Shown: positions 12,679 to 23,048 of the stretch, in pieces
Position numbering within the stretch: position 1 is the first letter of the stretch
How the letters are laid out: each line of letters begins with the position of its first letter
Assembly (NCBI RefSeq): GCF_018394335.1
Contig: NZ_CP074572.1
Location: forward strand, 4,063,407-4,127,406
Direction: 5' to 3'
Length of the DNA: 64,000 nucleotides
Source of the DNA: Shewanella dokdonensis
GTDB lineage: Bacteria > Pseudomonadota > Gammaproteobacteria > Enterobacterales > Shewanellaceae
Notes under the pieces: model-generated
Database searches by the model: none
What the model saw: the letters and a program-made list of their open reading frames with translations, nothing else
Told to the model about the DNA's origin: nothing
Position numbers and translations under genes: made by a program

Positions 12679-13029
12679 TTACTGCCGCAAGGATTTTTCA
12701 ATCTCTTGATCAAACAGGTTTTTGACTAGCCCGGTAAACTCTGTAATGAAATGGCTTTGCTCGCGGTTCACGGGCTGACGACCACATCCGGCTAGGATCT
12801 CTTCCAAATCGTACATGATGGCATCCACTTCACGAATAATGGTATTGCGCTGAGCGAATGACAGTTCTGGGTTTTGACCACACACCACAATGATCTGCGC
12901 AGCCAGTAGATCTTCAAACATCTCCATCACAGTGCTGCCATCCATGCCAGTGCCAGCATTTTCGAATAATCCGAGATGCTCGGTCAGATACTGGATGAGA
13001 TGGGCATAGCCTTCTTTGTCGGTTACCAT
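12679..13029 (-). CDS. DUF3802 family protein
   Basis: A 116-residue soluble protein beginning MVTDKEGYAHLIQYLTEHLGL, acidic and mostly helical, with the conserved block VCGQNPELSFAQRN followed by VDAIMYDLEEIL. I recognise it as the small DUF3802 family found in Shewanella and relatives, whose function is not known. It has no membrane segment or signal peptide. It lies convergent to the sensor gene, with only 4 bases between the stops. Confidence 0.75.
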   Translation of the reverse strand: MVTDKEGYAHLIQYLTEHLGLFENAGTGMDGSTVMEMFEDLLAAQIIVVCGQNPELSFAQRNTIIREVDAIMYDLEEILAGCGRQPVNREQSHFITEFTGLVKNLFDQEIEKSLRQ

Positions 13030-13191
13030 TGCACTACCCGCTGCTGCTACACAAAAACAAGGTTGTTGGTCGATGCGTCTAGGTTAACCGCTACGAAGTT
13101 ATTATGAAACTGCCAGTTAACCGATTTTTGCATCCGCTATTATTCCCGAAACATTATAACCATTATGCAACAGTTTTACCGACTGTTTTGC

Positions 13192-13829
13192 TTATGGTGC
13201 CAAACGATCAATCTGCCAGCCGTCATCACAACGGGTATATAAAAACCTGTCGTGCAGCCGATGTTCTCCACCCTGCCAAAATTCAATGCTGTCGGGAACC
13301 ACTCGGTAGCCGCCCCAGAATTTGGGTAACGGTACTTCGCCTCGGGAAAATTTTGCTTTCATTTCGGCAAATTTTGATTCAAGCGCCTGTCTGGCAGAGA
13401 TTTTACTGGACTGTTGTGACACCCACGCGGCTATTTGGCTGTCTTTCGGACGGGTCAGGAAATACTTCAGCACTTCCGCTGTGGATAAGGCTTCAGCCTT
13501 CCCGGTGACGGCCACTTGCCGCTCTAACGGATGCCACGGAAACAACAGACTGATATGGGCATTTCCCGCTAGTTGTGTGGCTTTACGGCTTTCAAGATTG
13601 GTGAAAAAACAAAGCCATGCTCATCAAAGCGTTTCAGCAGCACAATCCGTTGAAACGGCTGACCAGAGGCATCAACGGTTGCCACCACCATGGCGGTGGG
13701 ATCTGTCAGCGGTGCCTCTTTGGCCTGTTGCATCCACAATTCAAACTGAGCCATCGGATGCGCCGCCAAATCAGCCCGGCGTAAGCCACCTAAAGTGTAC
13801 TCGCGGCGGATATCACTCAAGTCAGACAT
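13192..13829 (-). CDS. pdxH: Pyridoxamine 5'-phosphate oxidase (frameshifted)
   Basis: This FMN enzyme oxidises pyridoxine or pyridoxamine 5'-phosphate to pyridoxal 5'-phosphate. The N-terminal half has [37 protein letters not shown] and [16 protein letters not shown]. The C-terminal half has [13 protein letters not shown] and the terminal GWQIDRLAP with the usual RLAP end. The frame breaks in the A6/T6 run at 13604-13609; the repaired protein is about 212 residues, the normal length. It follows speD by 11 bases on the same strand and is probably the last gene of the spermidine operon. The link may be supply of PLP for the PLP-dependent SpeA; that is inference. Confidence 0.93.
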
Positions 13830-13840
13830 CGATTGGCTCC

Positions 13841-14767
13841 TCAGATTGCTTCCGGCAATAATTTTTCGTGGTAAAGCTGTTGATAATGGCTGAAATGCAG
13901 TTGGTAGCCATGTTCCAATGCGAGATTAGCGCTTCCCAGACAAATATGCGCCGGGAAACCGCAACTGCTGTGCGGTGCATTAAAACGGATGACATCCCAA
14001 CTGCCGGGATCCAGCACACCGAGCAACCGGGCAAAAATATCCAGCGGTTGTTGACTCAAGTCCAGGTTGGTTTCAAAACTCACATAGGAGCTATTTTCCT
14101 GGGGGTCACGTGGATAGTAATGTATTCCCGCCCACGAATACCGTTCACCGAATAACCAAAGGGCTCAAACAGGAAATCATCGAAACTGAACCCCGGCAAC
14201 ATCTCTTCTAAGACTAAGGTGTCACGCACACCAGCAATACTCTGTTTGTCGCTGCGCAGATACTCAGCCGCATCACCACTGATATGGTACATCAACAACT
14301 CGTTGGTGATGTCGGAAGCATCGGTCTGATACGGTTTATCGGTATAAAAAATATAGTGGTGGTGTGAATCAAGATGGCCGATACGAAACGCCTTTCCACT
14401 GATTTTTTTACGTAACAGCTGCAGATCATCGCTAAAACTGCTGGCCTGCAGATGTGACAGATATTCGTTTTTACGTTGATAGCTGAGAAAAGCAATGGCG
14501 GCTTCCCCCAACTGCTCAATAAAATGTGTTGCGGCATGCACCAACGTGGTGGTGCCGCAAGTCAGCATTAAAAAGCGGTTATCCCAGACAAACAGACTGG
14601 ACTCACTCAATAGGTAAGCATCGCAAAAATCGTTGCTTACCGATGAGAGAATTTCCGCATGAGCCTTGGCGACCATTCCTTCCCAGAAGGGTCTGCCCAG
14701 TGCGCGCAGCGAAGGTGTAGCTGGCGTCACTATGACTTCTATTTTTTTCGGAACCTTCAAAAAACAT
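13841..14767 (-). CDS. speD: S-adenosylmethionine decarboxylase proenzyme, eukaryotic type (frameshifted)
   Basis: It makes decarboxylated AdoMet, the aminopropyl donor for SpeE. The features are those of the eukaryotic class, not the short bacterial class: N-terminal FFEGSEK, the self-cleavage site [13 protein letters not shown] in which Ser becomes the pyruvoyl group, TCGTT with the catalytic Cys, and a C-terminal [19 protein letters not shown] with the conserved His. Two single-base breaks are repaired, in a T7/A7 run at 14742-14748 and in a G5/C5 run at 14101-14105. The result is about 308 residues. I take the ATG immediately before FFEG as start; in-frame ATGs at 14791 and 14809 are alternatives. 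The last lies just 6 bases after the speA stop. Confidence 0.88.
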
Positions 14768-14814
14768 CTTGTTAACCTGATGCAGGCTCATAGGCCTGCT
14801 GTCATCCATCCTGC

Positions 14815-16725
14815 TTATGAGAAATCTTCTAGGTAGGTATATCCTTTAATACCCAATTGCAGTTCTTCCAAAATCGAAGCGCGTTCCTCTTCGACAATAT
14901 GGGTATTTACCAGCTCTTCATAAGTCCGCATAAATGATACTGCATCCAAGTTCACATAGCGTAAAACATCTGCCACTGTGTCACCGGCCAGCACGGTTTC
15001 GATATTGGGTAAACCATTTTCATCCACCCGCACCACCGCTGAATTGGTATCACCAAAGAGATTATGTAGATCACCAAGGATTTCCTGATAAGCCCCCACG
15101 AGGAAGAAACCTATCAGATATGGGCTTTCAGCACTCCAAGCCGGTACCGGTAAGGTGGTTTCAATGCCTTGACCATCCACGTACTGATCGACAGTACCAT
15201 CAGAATCGCAAGTGATATCCAGCATGACGGCCCGGCGTTCCGGTTGTTTGTCCAAACCACTTAACGGCAGTACCGGGAAGACTTGATCAATCCCCCAAGC
15301 ATCGGGCAATGACTGGAACAACGAGAAATTCACAAAGAATTTGTCTGCCAGTTTTTCATTGAGTTCATCAATGATGGGGCGATGATAGCGGTTTTTGGCG
15401 CTCATCATCCCTTGCAGTTCATGACACACCCGCAGATTGGTCTGTTCTGCCCAAGCGCGCTGTTGCAGTGTCAATTGCCCCAAGGCAAACAAAGAATGCG
15501 CTTCCGCAAGGTCAGATTGGGTATCGTGGAAAATTTCGATCAACGCACGGGAATCACCACGCTCACTAATTTCACACCAGGACTGCCACATGTTGTGCAA
15601 TAGCTGTGGCGCATCTTCATCAGGAGCGGTGATAACTTCCGGTAAATAGGCTTCGGTACCGATAACATCCGCAATCAATACCGCGTGGTGGGCGGTCAGA
15701 TAGCGACCAGACTCGGAGATAATCCGTGGCACTGGCTGGTCATATTCCTGGCACACATCGTTTAAGGCACTGACAATATTGTTGGCATATTCAGTCAGAC
15801 CATAGTTCATGGAGTTATTACTCTGGCTACGAGTACCATCATAGTCCACCGCTAAACCACCACCGACGTCAAAGCAGTCAATGGCACAACCCAGTTGCCG
15901 CAACTCGCAATAGAAACGCGCGGCTTCACCCACGCCGTGGCGAATATCGCGGATATTGGCAATCTGCGAGCCAAGATGGAAATGCAGTAGCTGTAAGGAG
16001 TCGAGCATGTCGTTTTGCTGCAACTCTTCCACTACTTTCAACACCTGTGCGGCTGACAAACCAAACTTGGATTTTTCACCGCCACTGGCTTGCCATTTAC
16101 CTTTGCCCTGAAATGCCAAGCGCGCTCGCAAACCAAGGCGAGGTTTAACGCCTAATTCGCGGGATTCACGCAGCACTATCTTCAGCTCAGACATTTTTTC
16201 CAGCACGATATACACTTTATGACCGAGCTTTTCGCCGATCAGTGCCAGACGAATGTATTCTTTGTCTTTATAACCATTACAGATAATCACAGAACTGGCT
16301 TTTTGGGCCATGGCCAGCACCGCCATCAGTTCCGGCTTACTGCCGGCCTCAAGACCTAGCTGAGGTACGGTTTTGCTGACCTGGCTGGCGAGGATCTCCT
16401 CCACTACCGCCTGCTGCTGGTTTACCTTGATGGGATAAACTAACAGATAGTCAGCCGCGTACTCATATCTTTCGATAGCCTGGTTAAATGCCTGACACAG
16501 GCTATCAACCCGGTGGCACAGGATCTGCGGGAAGCGCACCAGCACCGGCAGGTTCACCCCGGCCTTTACCATATCCTTTGCCAGTTCATTCAGACTGATA
16601 CGGTTGCCACTGGCAGGATCAGGAGAAACCGTTACTTCTCCCTGATCGTTTACACCGTAAAAACCCTGGCTCCAATATGCAACGTTGTAACCGTTGCGAG
16701 CATCATCAATGGACCAATCACTCAT
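14815..16725 (-). CDS. speA: Biosynthetic arginine decarboxylase
   Basis: A PLP enzyme converting arginine to agmatine, the first step of the arginine route to putrescine. The 636 residues match the family. Visible motifs: [14 protein letters not shown] (PLP-Lys in the first barrel strand), [30 protein letters not shown] (phosphate-binding glycines), ISESGRY, and [17 protein letters not shown] with the substrate-side Asp. It is intact, with no frame break. It sits between speE (27 bases upstream) and speD (47 bases downstream) in one leftward operon. Agmatinase (speB) is not in the window. Confidence 0.97.
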   Translation of the reverse strand: MSDWSIDDARNGYNVAYWSQGFYGVNDQGEVTVSPDPASGNRISLNELAKDMVKAGVNLPVLVRFPQILCHRVDSLCQAFNQAIERYEYAADYLLVYPIKVNQQQAVVEEILASQVSKTVPQLGLEAGSKPELMAVLAMAQKASSVIICNGYKDKEYIRLALIGEKLGHKVYIVLEKMSELKIVLRESRELGVKPRLGLRARLAFQGKGKWQASGGEKSKFGLSAAQVLKVVEELQQNDMLDSLQLLHFHLGSQIANIRDIRHGVGEAARFYCELRQLGCAIDCFDVGGGLAVDYDGTRSQSNNSMNYGLTEYANNIVSALNDVCQEYDQPVPRIISESGRYLTAHHAVLIADVIGTEAYLPEVITAPDEDAPQLLHNMWQSWCEISERGDSRALIEIFHDTQSDLAEAHSLFALGQLTLQQRAWAEQTNLRVCHELQGMMSAKNRYHRPIIDELNEKLADKFFVNFSLFQSLPDAWGIDQVFPVLPLSGLDKQPERRAVMLDITCDSDGTVDQYVDGQGIETTLPVPAWSAESPYLIGFFLVGAYQEILGDLHNLFGDTNSAVVRVDENGLPNIETVLAGDTVADVLRYVNLDAVSFMRTYEELVNTHIVEEERASILEELQLGIKGYTYLEDFS

Positions 16726-16751
16726 GCTATTATCAGCCTGTAAAAAATGGG

Positions 16752-17627
16752 TTATTGGGCAACCGTCATCGCTGACGCCACCGCTTGTTCAATATACGCA
16801 GGCAAGGCGAAACTTGCCTGATGCACTGCGGGAGTGTAATAACGAGTGCTAATGGCCGCCCGTTGAAAACGCTCCTGCAACACCGCCAAAGGTAACTGGC
16901 GGGCTTCCTGATTATCTGTGGCCCAAGCAAACGCCATACAACCGCCCACATAAGTGGGTACTGCCGCCTGATAAAACCAACAGTCTTGCACGTAAGTACT
17001 GATCCGCCGCACGGTATTTTGCACTTCATCAAGTTGCATAAATGGCACCCCATTTTGTGCTACAAAAATACCGTTATCAGCAAGACAACGCTTACAGTTT
17101 TGATAAAACTCTGAACTGAACAACACCTCACCAGGACCTAATGGATCGGTACAGTCAGAAATAATCACATCAAATTGTTCCTGGCACTCACGCACAAATG
17201 CCAAACCATCGCCGATGACCAAACGCACGCGGGGATCATCAAAGGCGCCAGCAGAATGCTGCGGCAGATATTCTCGACAAATGTCCACAACCGAACCATC
17301 AATTTCCACCATGGTAATCGCTGTCAGTTGCCGATGTTTCACCACTTCTCTCAGCATGCCGCCATCACCACCGCCAATAATCAATACCTTGCGGGCGTGA
17401 CCGTGAGCCAATAACGGCACATGAGTTAACATCTCATGGTAGATAAATTCATCCCGTTCGGTGGTCTGAATAACCCCATTTAGCGCCATCACTCGGCCCA
17501 TCTGCTGGTTCTCAAAAATACTCAGATGCCATTGTGGCGTTTTTTGTTCATACAGCATGGCCTCAACGGTAAAATATTGACCGTAAGCGCTATGAAGTGT
17601 TTCTAAATACTGTTGTTTCCCTTGCAT
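16752..17627 (-). CDS. speE: Spermidine synthase
   Basis: The enzyme transfers the aminopropyl group of decarboxylated AdoMet to putrescine. Its 291 residues include the standard order [18 protein letters not shown], the nucleotide-site glycines [30 protein letters not shown], and the catalytic [18 protein letters not shown]. It is the first gene of the speE-speA-speD-pdxH operon. The upstream 670 bases to cvfB contain no long gene, but they do contain a 48-codon ORF in the speE direction (17730-17876) that could be a leader. Confidence 0.96.
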   Translation of the reverse strand: MQGKQQYLETLHSAYGQYFTVEAMLYEQKTPQWHLSIFENQQMGRVMALNGVIQTTERDEFIYHEMLTHVPLLAHGHARKVLIIGGGDGGMLREVVKHRQLTAITMVEIDGSVVDICREYLPQHSAGAFDDPRVRLVIGDGLAFVRECQEQFDVIISDCTDPLGPGEVLFSSEFYQNCKRCLADNGIFVAQNGVPFMQLDEVQNTVRRISTYVQDCWFYQAAVPTYVGGCMAFAWATDNQEARQLPLAVLQERFQRAAISTRYYTPAVHQASFALPAYIEQAVASAMTVAQ

Positions 17628-17729
17628 CTAACCTAATCCAGAACAACGGGTAAAACGGGACAAATAACCATGCCCAGCGACTTCTTCAAAGGAATGCCGG
17701 GTGACTCAGGTCGCTACTTGCGCGACGGT

Positions 17730-17876
17730 TCAATTGGAATTGTTGGCCTCTTCTCGGCCAGAATTGATGCGGATAAGCGTGAGGTGTTTTAGTCCCAGAT
17801 CATCATAATTGAAACTGATCGGAAACAGGTTCTCTGGCACCTTACGAAATGATGCGGCAAGTAAATGGTTGTGCAT
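17730..17876 (-). CDS. Possible 48-residue leader peptide or small protein upstream of speE
   Basis: An ATG ORF begins MHNHLLAASFRKVPENLFPI and ends NNSN, 103 bases before the speE start. An AAGAGGG purine run lies about 11 bases before the ATG, a rather long spacing. A competing 40-residue ORF on the opposite strand (17670-17792, starting MPSDFFKGMPGDSGRYLRDG) overlaps it, so I cannot tell which, if either, is translated. Polyamine genes are often controlled by leader ORFs, but I see no match to SpeFL. The rest of this spacer shows no other gene. Confidence 0.3.
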   Translation of the reverse strand: MHNHLLAASFRKVPENLFPISFNYDDLGLKHLTLIRINSGREEANNSN

Positions 17877-18255
17877 TAGCTAAAAACCCTCTTAACCCCG
17901 TGCCGTCAACACTAAGCAACGGTTAATGACTCATAAACCATAAAACCCAACTACCCACGCTGTGCATTAGCATGAATGGTTCATACCTGCAAAACGGCGC
18001 AATTAAACCCTGCTATGACTGATAATGCAAGTAGGAATCTCAGTTTATTGCTTAGTTTTTGACACACTAACAATTTGTCGCCCAGAACTCAATTTTAATA
18101 ATGTTAAATTTCAATTTGAATTCATAGTGTTACCTATGAGTTTCTGCAATGTTTATGCAGTGTTTTTCGCAACCCATCAGACGCTTACCCGTTACCCCGT
18201 AGGTGCTGTGTCACTCGGCAAGCAATCCTTCTGCGCATCTGCTGCCAGCTTACGG

Positions 18256-18261
18256 TATAAT
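18256..18261 (+). promoter_or_regulatory. Possible -10 element for cvfB
   Basis: TATAAT preceded by GG (GGTATAAT) lies 37 bases ahead of the cvfB start and would give a very short leader. No good -35 TTGACA is visible at 16-18 bases upstream. Confidence 0.4.
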
Positions 18262-18297
18262 CCGCCCGTTTATAGCCAACAAGATGACAGAGACAAG

Positions 18298-19128
18298 ATG
18301 GCCCAACTCGGAAAACGCTGCACGCTGGAAGTGATCAAACAAGTGGACTTTGGTGTGTATTTAAATGCTGGAGAACTGGGGCAAGTGTTGCTCCCCAGAA
18401 AATATGTTCCCAAAGAATGCCAAGCCGGCGATCAGGTGGAAGTTTTCCTGTATCTGGACTCGGATGATACGCCGATTGCCACCACCCAAAAACCGTTGGC
18501 ACAGGTGGGCGAATTTGCTTACCTCAAAACCGTTGCCACTGGCCGCTATGGCGCATTCCTGGACTGGGGATTAGACAAAGACCTGTTACTGCCATTTGGC
18601 GAGCAACGCAAACCGGCAGAAGAAGGCCACAGTTACTTGGTGTATATCCATCTGAACCACGCCGATGAACGTATCGTGGCTTCTGCCAAAATCGACAAGT
18701 TTATCGATCAAACTCCGGCACGTTACCAAGAAGGTCAACAAGTGGAGCTGATCATCGCCGGGACGTCTGATTTAGGTTATAACGCTATCGTCAACCATCG
18801 CCACTGGGGCGTTATTTACCAGAATGAAGTTTTCCGCAAGTTGCGTTTCGGCCAAAAATTGCCAGGTTACATCAAACGGGTGCGCGCCGATAACAAACTG
18901 GATTTGACGCTGCAAAAAGGCGACCGACAAGAGTTAGATCAACAATCACAGCAGATCCTGCAAAAACTGCAAGCGGCCGGAGGCTATCTGCCATTGGGCG
19001 ATAAAACAGCACCGGAAGTGATCTACGCCGAACTGGGCATGAGTAAAAAAGCATTTAAGAAAGCGATAGGCGGACTGTTTAAAGCTGGGAAACTGGCCAT
19101 TGAGGATAACGGCATCCGCCTGCTCTGA
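18298..19128 (+). CDS. cvfB: CvfB-family S1-like RNA-binding protein
   Basis: A 277-residue protein starting MAQLGKRCTLEVIKQVDFGV. It carries successive S1/OB-like strands (GVYLNAGELGQVLLPRKYVP; GRYGAFLDWGLDKDLLLPF; GQKLPGYIKRVRADNKLDLTL) and a C-terminal winged-helix stretch (ELGMSKKAFKKAIGGLFKAG). This is the CvfB/YitL layout, a nucleic-acid-binding protein implicated in post-transcriptional control in other bacteria; the target here is unknown. The open frame runs 273 bases further upstream, but that part lacks family similarity and has odd composition, so I start at 18298. yceH follows after 20 bases, probably cotranscribed. Confidence 0.85.
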   Translation: MAQLGKRCTLEVIKQVDFGVYLNAGELGQVLLPRKYVPKECQAGDQVEVFLYLDSDDTPIATTQKPLAQVGEFAYLKTVATGRYGAFLDWGLDKDLLLPFGEQRKPAEEGHSYLVYIHLNHADERIVASAKIDKFIDQTPARYQEGQQVELIIAGTSDLGYNAIVNHRHWGVIYQNEVFRKLRFGQKLPGYIKRVRADNKLDLTLQKGDRQELDQQSQQILQKLQAAGGYLPLGDKTAPEVIYAELGMSKKAFKKAIGGLFKAGKLAIEDNGIRLL

Positions 19129-19148
19129 ACTGATAACAAGGACACTCC

Positions 19149-19778
19149 ATGACACTGGACAGTATTGAAACACGTATTATTGGTTGCCTGCTGGAAAAAG
19201 AGGTCACCACGCCGGAACAATATCCCCTGTCACTCAATGCCCTGACATTGGCATGTAACCAGAAAACCTCTCGCGAGCCGGTGATGGATCTGACTGACAG
19301 TGAAGTGCTGGATGGACTGATGCGTTTGCAGCAGCAAAGATTAGTCACCGAAGAAACGGGTTTTGGCAGCCGGGTCAGCAAGTACCGCCATCGTTTTTGC
19401 AATACCGAGTTTTCTGATCTGCAGTTTCCGGCACCACAACTGGCGATTATCTGTCTGTTACTGCTGCGCGGGCCACAGACCGCCGGCGAATTAAGAGCCA
19501 GAGCACAACGACTTTATGAATTTCGAGATATCGCCGAAGTAGAACAGCATCTGCAGGCATTGTTAGACAAATCCATGTTACAGCAGTTGCCACGAGAAGC
19601 GGGCAAACGTGAAGTACGTTTTACCGAACTGTTCAGCCACACTGCTGATACGCTACCGCAGCAAACGCCGAGCAGTAGCGACAGTGACGCGCCATTGGCG
19701 TTACGGGTGCAGCAACTGGAGCAGCAGGTCGCCGCTCTTGAGCAACTGGTTGCCGCGCTACAACAAGCCATGCGTTAA
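19149..19778 (+). CDS. yceH: YceH family protein (DUF480)
   Basis: A 209-residue protein starting [20 protein letters not shown], with the DUF480 signatures [24 protein letters not shown] and VSKYRHRF. Two winged-helix domains are expected for this family. The C-terminus is a coiled coil ([17 protein letters not shown]). The biochemical role is not established. It has a ribosome site (AAGGA) 8 bases ahead of the start and follows cvfB closely. Confidence 0.92.
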   Translation: MTLDSIETRIIGCLLEKEVTTPEQYPLSLNALTLACNQKTSREPVMDLTDSEVLDGLMRLQQQRLVTEETGFGSRVSKYRHRFCNTEFSDLQFPAPQLAIICLLLLRGPQTAGELRARAQRLYEFRDIAEVEQHLQALLDKSMLQQLPREAGKREVRFTELFSHTADTLPQQTPSSSDSDAPLALRVQQLEQQVAALEQLVAALQQAMR

Positions 19779-19821
19779 CACGGGCTGACACCATCACTAC
19801 CACCCATTTGTAGGGGATCCC

Positions 19822-20703
19822 ATGGGGTTAACTTCGAAAAAAACACACCCGGGTAGCTGGCATAATATCCGGCAACTGGCGTTGTTTGAATTGCAACGCT
19901 TATTACTGCAACGCCGTGGTTTACTGGCATTGCTGACCTTTGTTTTGTTATGGCTGCTGGTACTGGCCTATCCCATCAAGAGTGCTGCGGAACTGATGAC
20001 AGATCCCAATATTAGGGATCTAGCCAGTGCCATAGATAACAAGATGCTGAGCCAGTTGTTTCGCTGGCCAGTGCCGGAACTGGCGGTGTATTGGGCCTTA
20101 TCACTCTATCTGTTTCCGATGTTCTGCATCATGCTAGCAGCAGGTCAGTTTGCGGCCGATAAACAACGGGGAACCTTGCGTTTTCTGACGCTGCATTGTA
20201 GTCGCAGTGCGCTGTTTTTTGGCCGATTTCTCGGGATGATGCTGATCCAGTTACTGTTGCTGATCTTGACGGTAGTCGCCACTATTGTGCTGGCAATGAT
20301 AAGAGAGCCATCCCTTAGCGGTGTTGCCATGACCGATGCCATCTGGGTCACCATTAATTTATTCGTTATTTTGTTGCCGTACACCGCCTTGATGTCAGTG
20401 TTATCACTGCTGGCGACCTCCAACCGCCAGGCTACCATTTATGCGGTATTGTTCTTCACGGTATCAGCCATTTTATTGCCGCTGCTAGATTATGCCCTGC
20501 CGCTGTTAGGGTTTCTGGATTATCTGGTGCCTGGCATGCAAACCGATGGTCTGCTGGCCGTCAGTCCCAAAGCCGCACTCAGCAGCGCGCCACTGCCGAT
20601 TATCCAGTGCATCGCCTATCTAGCATTGGGGTTGCAAGTCATCAAACGGGGGATCTATGAATCTGTTACGATGCAGTGCCCTGAGCAAACGTTACGGCAA
20701 TAA
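19822..20703 (+). CDS. ABC-2 type transporter permease (3' end frameshifted)
   Basis: The protein has about six membrane segments. The loop after the second contains KQRGTLRFLTLHCSRSALFFGRF, typical of ABC-2/NosY-like permeases. It pairs with the ATPase gene that follows. As written the two genes overlap by 47 bases, but one extra G in the G5 run at 20648-20652 gives the ending KRGDL and a TGA inside ATGA at the ATPase start (20657). That is the usual ending and spacing for this class. The true stop is therefore probably near 20660. The exported substrate is unknown. Confidence 0.85.
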   Translation: MGLTSKKTHPGSWHNIRQLALFELQRLLLQRRGLLALLTFVLLWLLVLAYPIKSAAELMTDPNIRDLASAIDNKMLSQLFRWPVPELAVYWALSLYLFPMFCIMLAAGQFAADKQRGTLRFLTLHCSRSALFFGRFLGMMLIQLLLLILTVVATIVLAMIREPSLSGVAMTDAIWVTINLFVILLPYTALMSVLSLLATSNRQATIYAVLFFTVSAILLPLLDYALPLLGFLDYLVPGMQTDGLLAVSPKAALSSAPLPIIQCIAYLALGLQVIKRGIYESVTMQCPEQTLRQ

Positions 20704-21556
20704 ACTGGCGTTGGATAAGGTGGATCTGACGCTGGAAACGGGCAGTCCCATCGCGTTGGTGGGCCCCAACGGTGCAGGGAAAACCACCTTGATGAGTCTG
20801 CTGCTTGGCTTTATCAAGCCCTCATCTGGGGATATCAAGGTTTTTGGCAAACAGCCTGGAAGCACCGCTTTACTCGGTAAAGTGGCCGCGTTGCCGCAAG
20901 ATGCGGCATTAGACCCAGATTTCAGCCTGGCAACTCAGTTAGCCTTATATGCCCGGTTGCACGGTTTTAGCAACAAAGCCGCCGCGCGTGAAGTACAACG
21001 AGTGTTGGCGTTAGTTGGCTTGGCGGATGCTGCCAATGCCTTACCTAAAGCCTTAAGCCACGGTATGAGTAAACGCGCCGCAATAGCGCAGGCACTTATT
21101 GGCAACCCCAAATTAGTGTTACTGGATGAACCCACCGCCGGACTCGACCCCGTCAATGCCCGTCATGTTCGGGACTTGGTAACAGAGCTGGCGGGAGACA
21201 TCACCTTTATCATCAGCTCCCATAACCTTGAAGAGCTGGAAAAACTCTGTGGCAAGGTGCTGTATCTGGATCATGGCAAACTCAGCCAAGCTGTTGATTT
21301 AACCAAACCAGACAGCCAAGCCTACTTGACCTTGCAGATGCAACCTTGTGATATGACAGCCTTGCAGACCCAGTTGCAAAAGTTGCCAGGAGTTGAGGCG
21401 ATTCAGCCCAGTGGCAAACATACGCTAGTGCTTAGATATCAGCCAGAACATGCCGGTCAGTTAGACATTCAACTGTTGCAGTTGTTACAGCAGCAACAGC
21501 TAGCGTATCGCATGTTACTTAAAGGTCGCACCTTAGAAGATCAACTATTTTCCTGA
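20657..21556 (+). CDS. ABC transporter ATP-binding protein
   Basis: A 299-residue ATPase with Walker A GPNGAGKTTL, the Q-loop region LPQDAALDP, an altered signature LSHGMSKRAAIAQAL, Walker B LVLLDEPTAGLDP and the switch His in ISSHNLEELE. The C-terminal 80 residues form the extra domain seen in NosF/CcmA-type exporters. The signature reads LSHGM rather than the standard LSGGQ, a common variation in this subgroup. It forms a two-gene exporter with the permease upstream. Confidence 0.93.
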   Translation: MNLLRCSALSKRYGNKLALDKVDLTLETGSPIALVGPNGAGKTTLMSLLLGFIKPSSGDIKVFGKQPGSTALLGKVAALPQDAALDPDFSLATQLALYARLHGFSNKAAAREVQRVLALVGLADAANALPKALSHGMSKRAAIAQALIGNPKLVLLDEPTAGLDPVNARHVRDLVTELAGDITFIISSHNLEELEKLCGKVLYLDHGKLSQAVDLTKPDSQAYLTLQMQPCDMTALQTQLQKLPGVEAIQPSGKHTLVLRYQPEHAGQLDIQLLQLLQQQQLAYRMLLKGRTLEDQLFS

Positions 21557-21560
21557 TGTG

Positions 21561-23048
21561 TTATTGGCTGTCGGGTCGCCGCTCGTCGGCGACTTCCGCC
21601 TCTTCGGCTAATAGCGCCATGGATACGCGGGAAGATGACAAAGGCGCGCAGGCCACTGGTACCAAACCAGCTTCATCTAGCAAAGAACCCGGCGGCACAC
21701 GGCCAGCTGCGCTGACTCGAGCCACCAGCCGATATGCAGTCATTGCCCCCAGAATGCCAAACAATACCGAGCCCAACGCTTGCCCAATCAGCACCCCGTA
21801 AACGCCACCTAACTGCCCGCCCAGCCAGACGAAAGGAATTGTGCCGATAGTGGCTTTCCCTATATTAAACACAGTCGAGTATTTGGCCTTTCCCAAATTA
21901 TTGAATGTGGCATTGGCAATAAACAGTGCGCCATTAAACAGAAAAAACACCGCCATAAACTCACAGAAGAAATGGATCAGTTCAGCCGCCTGCCCGGCCA
22001 TGGCGAACAAGGTGACAATCCAGTCTTTAAGCAGCAGTAGCAGCAATGACATGACCACCACATAACAGGTACAAAACTGTAATGCCCGCGTCAGACTTTC
22101 GCGCAGACGCTCATAAGCGCAGGCGCCAAAATTTTGCCCCACAATGGGCCCAATAGCGCCACTGAGCGCAAAGATCATCCCAAATGTTACCGGGATCAAG
22201 CGACCGATGACCGCCCAGCCCGCCACATAACTATCGCCAAAATCTGCCACAGCGCGGGTCACAAAAGCGTTACCAATTGGCGTTGCCACATTGGTGAGCA
22301 TCGCTGGCCCCGCAATAGCAAAAATAACCGGCAGATCTTGCCGTAACGCCTGCCACTGAAAGCCGCCCCACAATTGGTGTTTGCCAAATACCCCTCGCGC
22401 GGCAATTACCAGCGCTGTTAAACGCGCCAAAACTGAGGCGGCGGCCGCACCTTCAATGCCTAAGCCAAATACAAAAATAAACAACGGATCCAGTGCGGCA
22501 TTGACCGCCCCGCCCGCAAGGGTTGACCACATGGAGAGTTTGGCATCGCCTACCGCACGTAATGCGCCGCCAAAGGCCATCGCCAAACAGATAACCGGCA
22601 ATGAAGGCACTAAGATGTACAGATAACTGGCGGCCAACTCAGCGGTATGACCGTTAGCGCCCACGAGTGCCAATAATTCGGGAATAAACAACGTCACTAA
22701 CACAGAAGTCAGCAAGGCGACCACAAAGGTGATGATCGCCGCATTTATCAGTTGCCGTTTTGCTTTCTCAATTTCTCGGGCACCAATCGCGCGGGCGACC
22801 AAAGCCCCCAAGGCAATGGATAAGCCGATACCAATAGACGTGGTAAAAAAGGAAATAGTGCCCGCATAACCTACCGCCGCCGCGAGTTCCTGCTCACCCA
22901 GCAGGCTCAAGAAAAACATATCCAGCAGATCCACCAGAAACAGCGCTGAGACACCAATTGCCGCGGTAGAACTCATCACCAGAATATGTTTAAGGATACT
23001 GCCTTCGACAAACTTAGCGTGACTAGCTGTAGCAGAGAGATTACTCAC
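21561..23048 (-). CDS. MATE family efflux transporter
   Basis: About 495 residues and 12 membrane segments, with an N-terminal LVDLLDMFFLSLLG and the repeated halves GGALRAVGDAKLSMW and ATFNNLGKAKYSTVFN. Such proteins export cationic drugs or metabolites using H+ or Na+. The start is a GTG (VSNLSATASHAKF) with AAGGAG 6 bases ahead. The open frame continues further upstream through the 3' end of the K+ channel gene, but that is a shadow. The start overlaps the channel stop by 8 bases (GTGAGTAA), so the two are translationally coupled. Confidence 0.9.
   Translation of the reverse strand: MSNLSATASHAKFVEGSILKHILVMSSTAAIGVSALFLVDLLDMFFLSLLGEQELAAAVGYAGTISFFTTSIGIGLSIALGALVARAIGAREIEKAKRQLINAAIITFVVALLTSVLVTLFIPELLALVGANGHTAELAASYLYILVPSLPVICLAMAFGGALRAVGDAKLSMWSTLAGGAVNAALDPLFIFVFGLGIEGAAAASVLARLTALVIAARGVFGKHQLWGGFQWQALRQDLPVIFAIAGPAMLTNVATPIGNAFVTRAVADFGDSYVAGWAVIGRLIPVTFGMIFALSGAIGPIVGQNFGACAYERLRESLTRALQFCTCYVVVMSLLLLLLKDWIVTLFAMAGQAAELIHFFCEFMAVFFLFNGALFIANATFNNLGKAKYSTVFNIGKATIGTIPFVWLGGQLGGVYGVLIGQALGSVLFGILGAMTAYRLVARVSAAGRVPPGSLLDEAGLVPVACAPLSSSRVSMALLAEEAEVADERRPDSQ

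Noticed and set aside
17670..17792. 40-residue plus-strand ORF (MPSDFFKGMPGDSGRYLRDG...) between speE and cvfB
   Set aside because: It overlaps the minus-strand candidate leader and is not placed to control any gene in its own direction; not enough evidence to call it.
18025..18297. N-terminal extension of cvfB
   Set aside because: The extra 91 residues have unusual composition, and the family starts at MAQLGKRC, where a promoter-like TATAAT lies just upstream.
20657..20703. 47-base overlap between the ABC permease and ATPase genes
   Set aside because: One missing G in a G5 run explains it and yields the usual KRGDL ending with a 4-base ATGA overlap.
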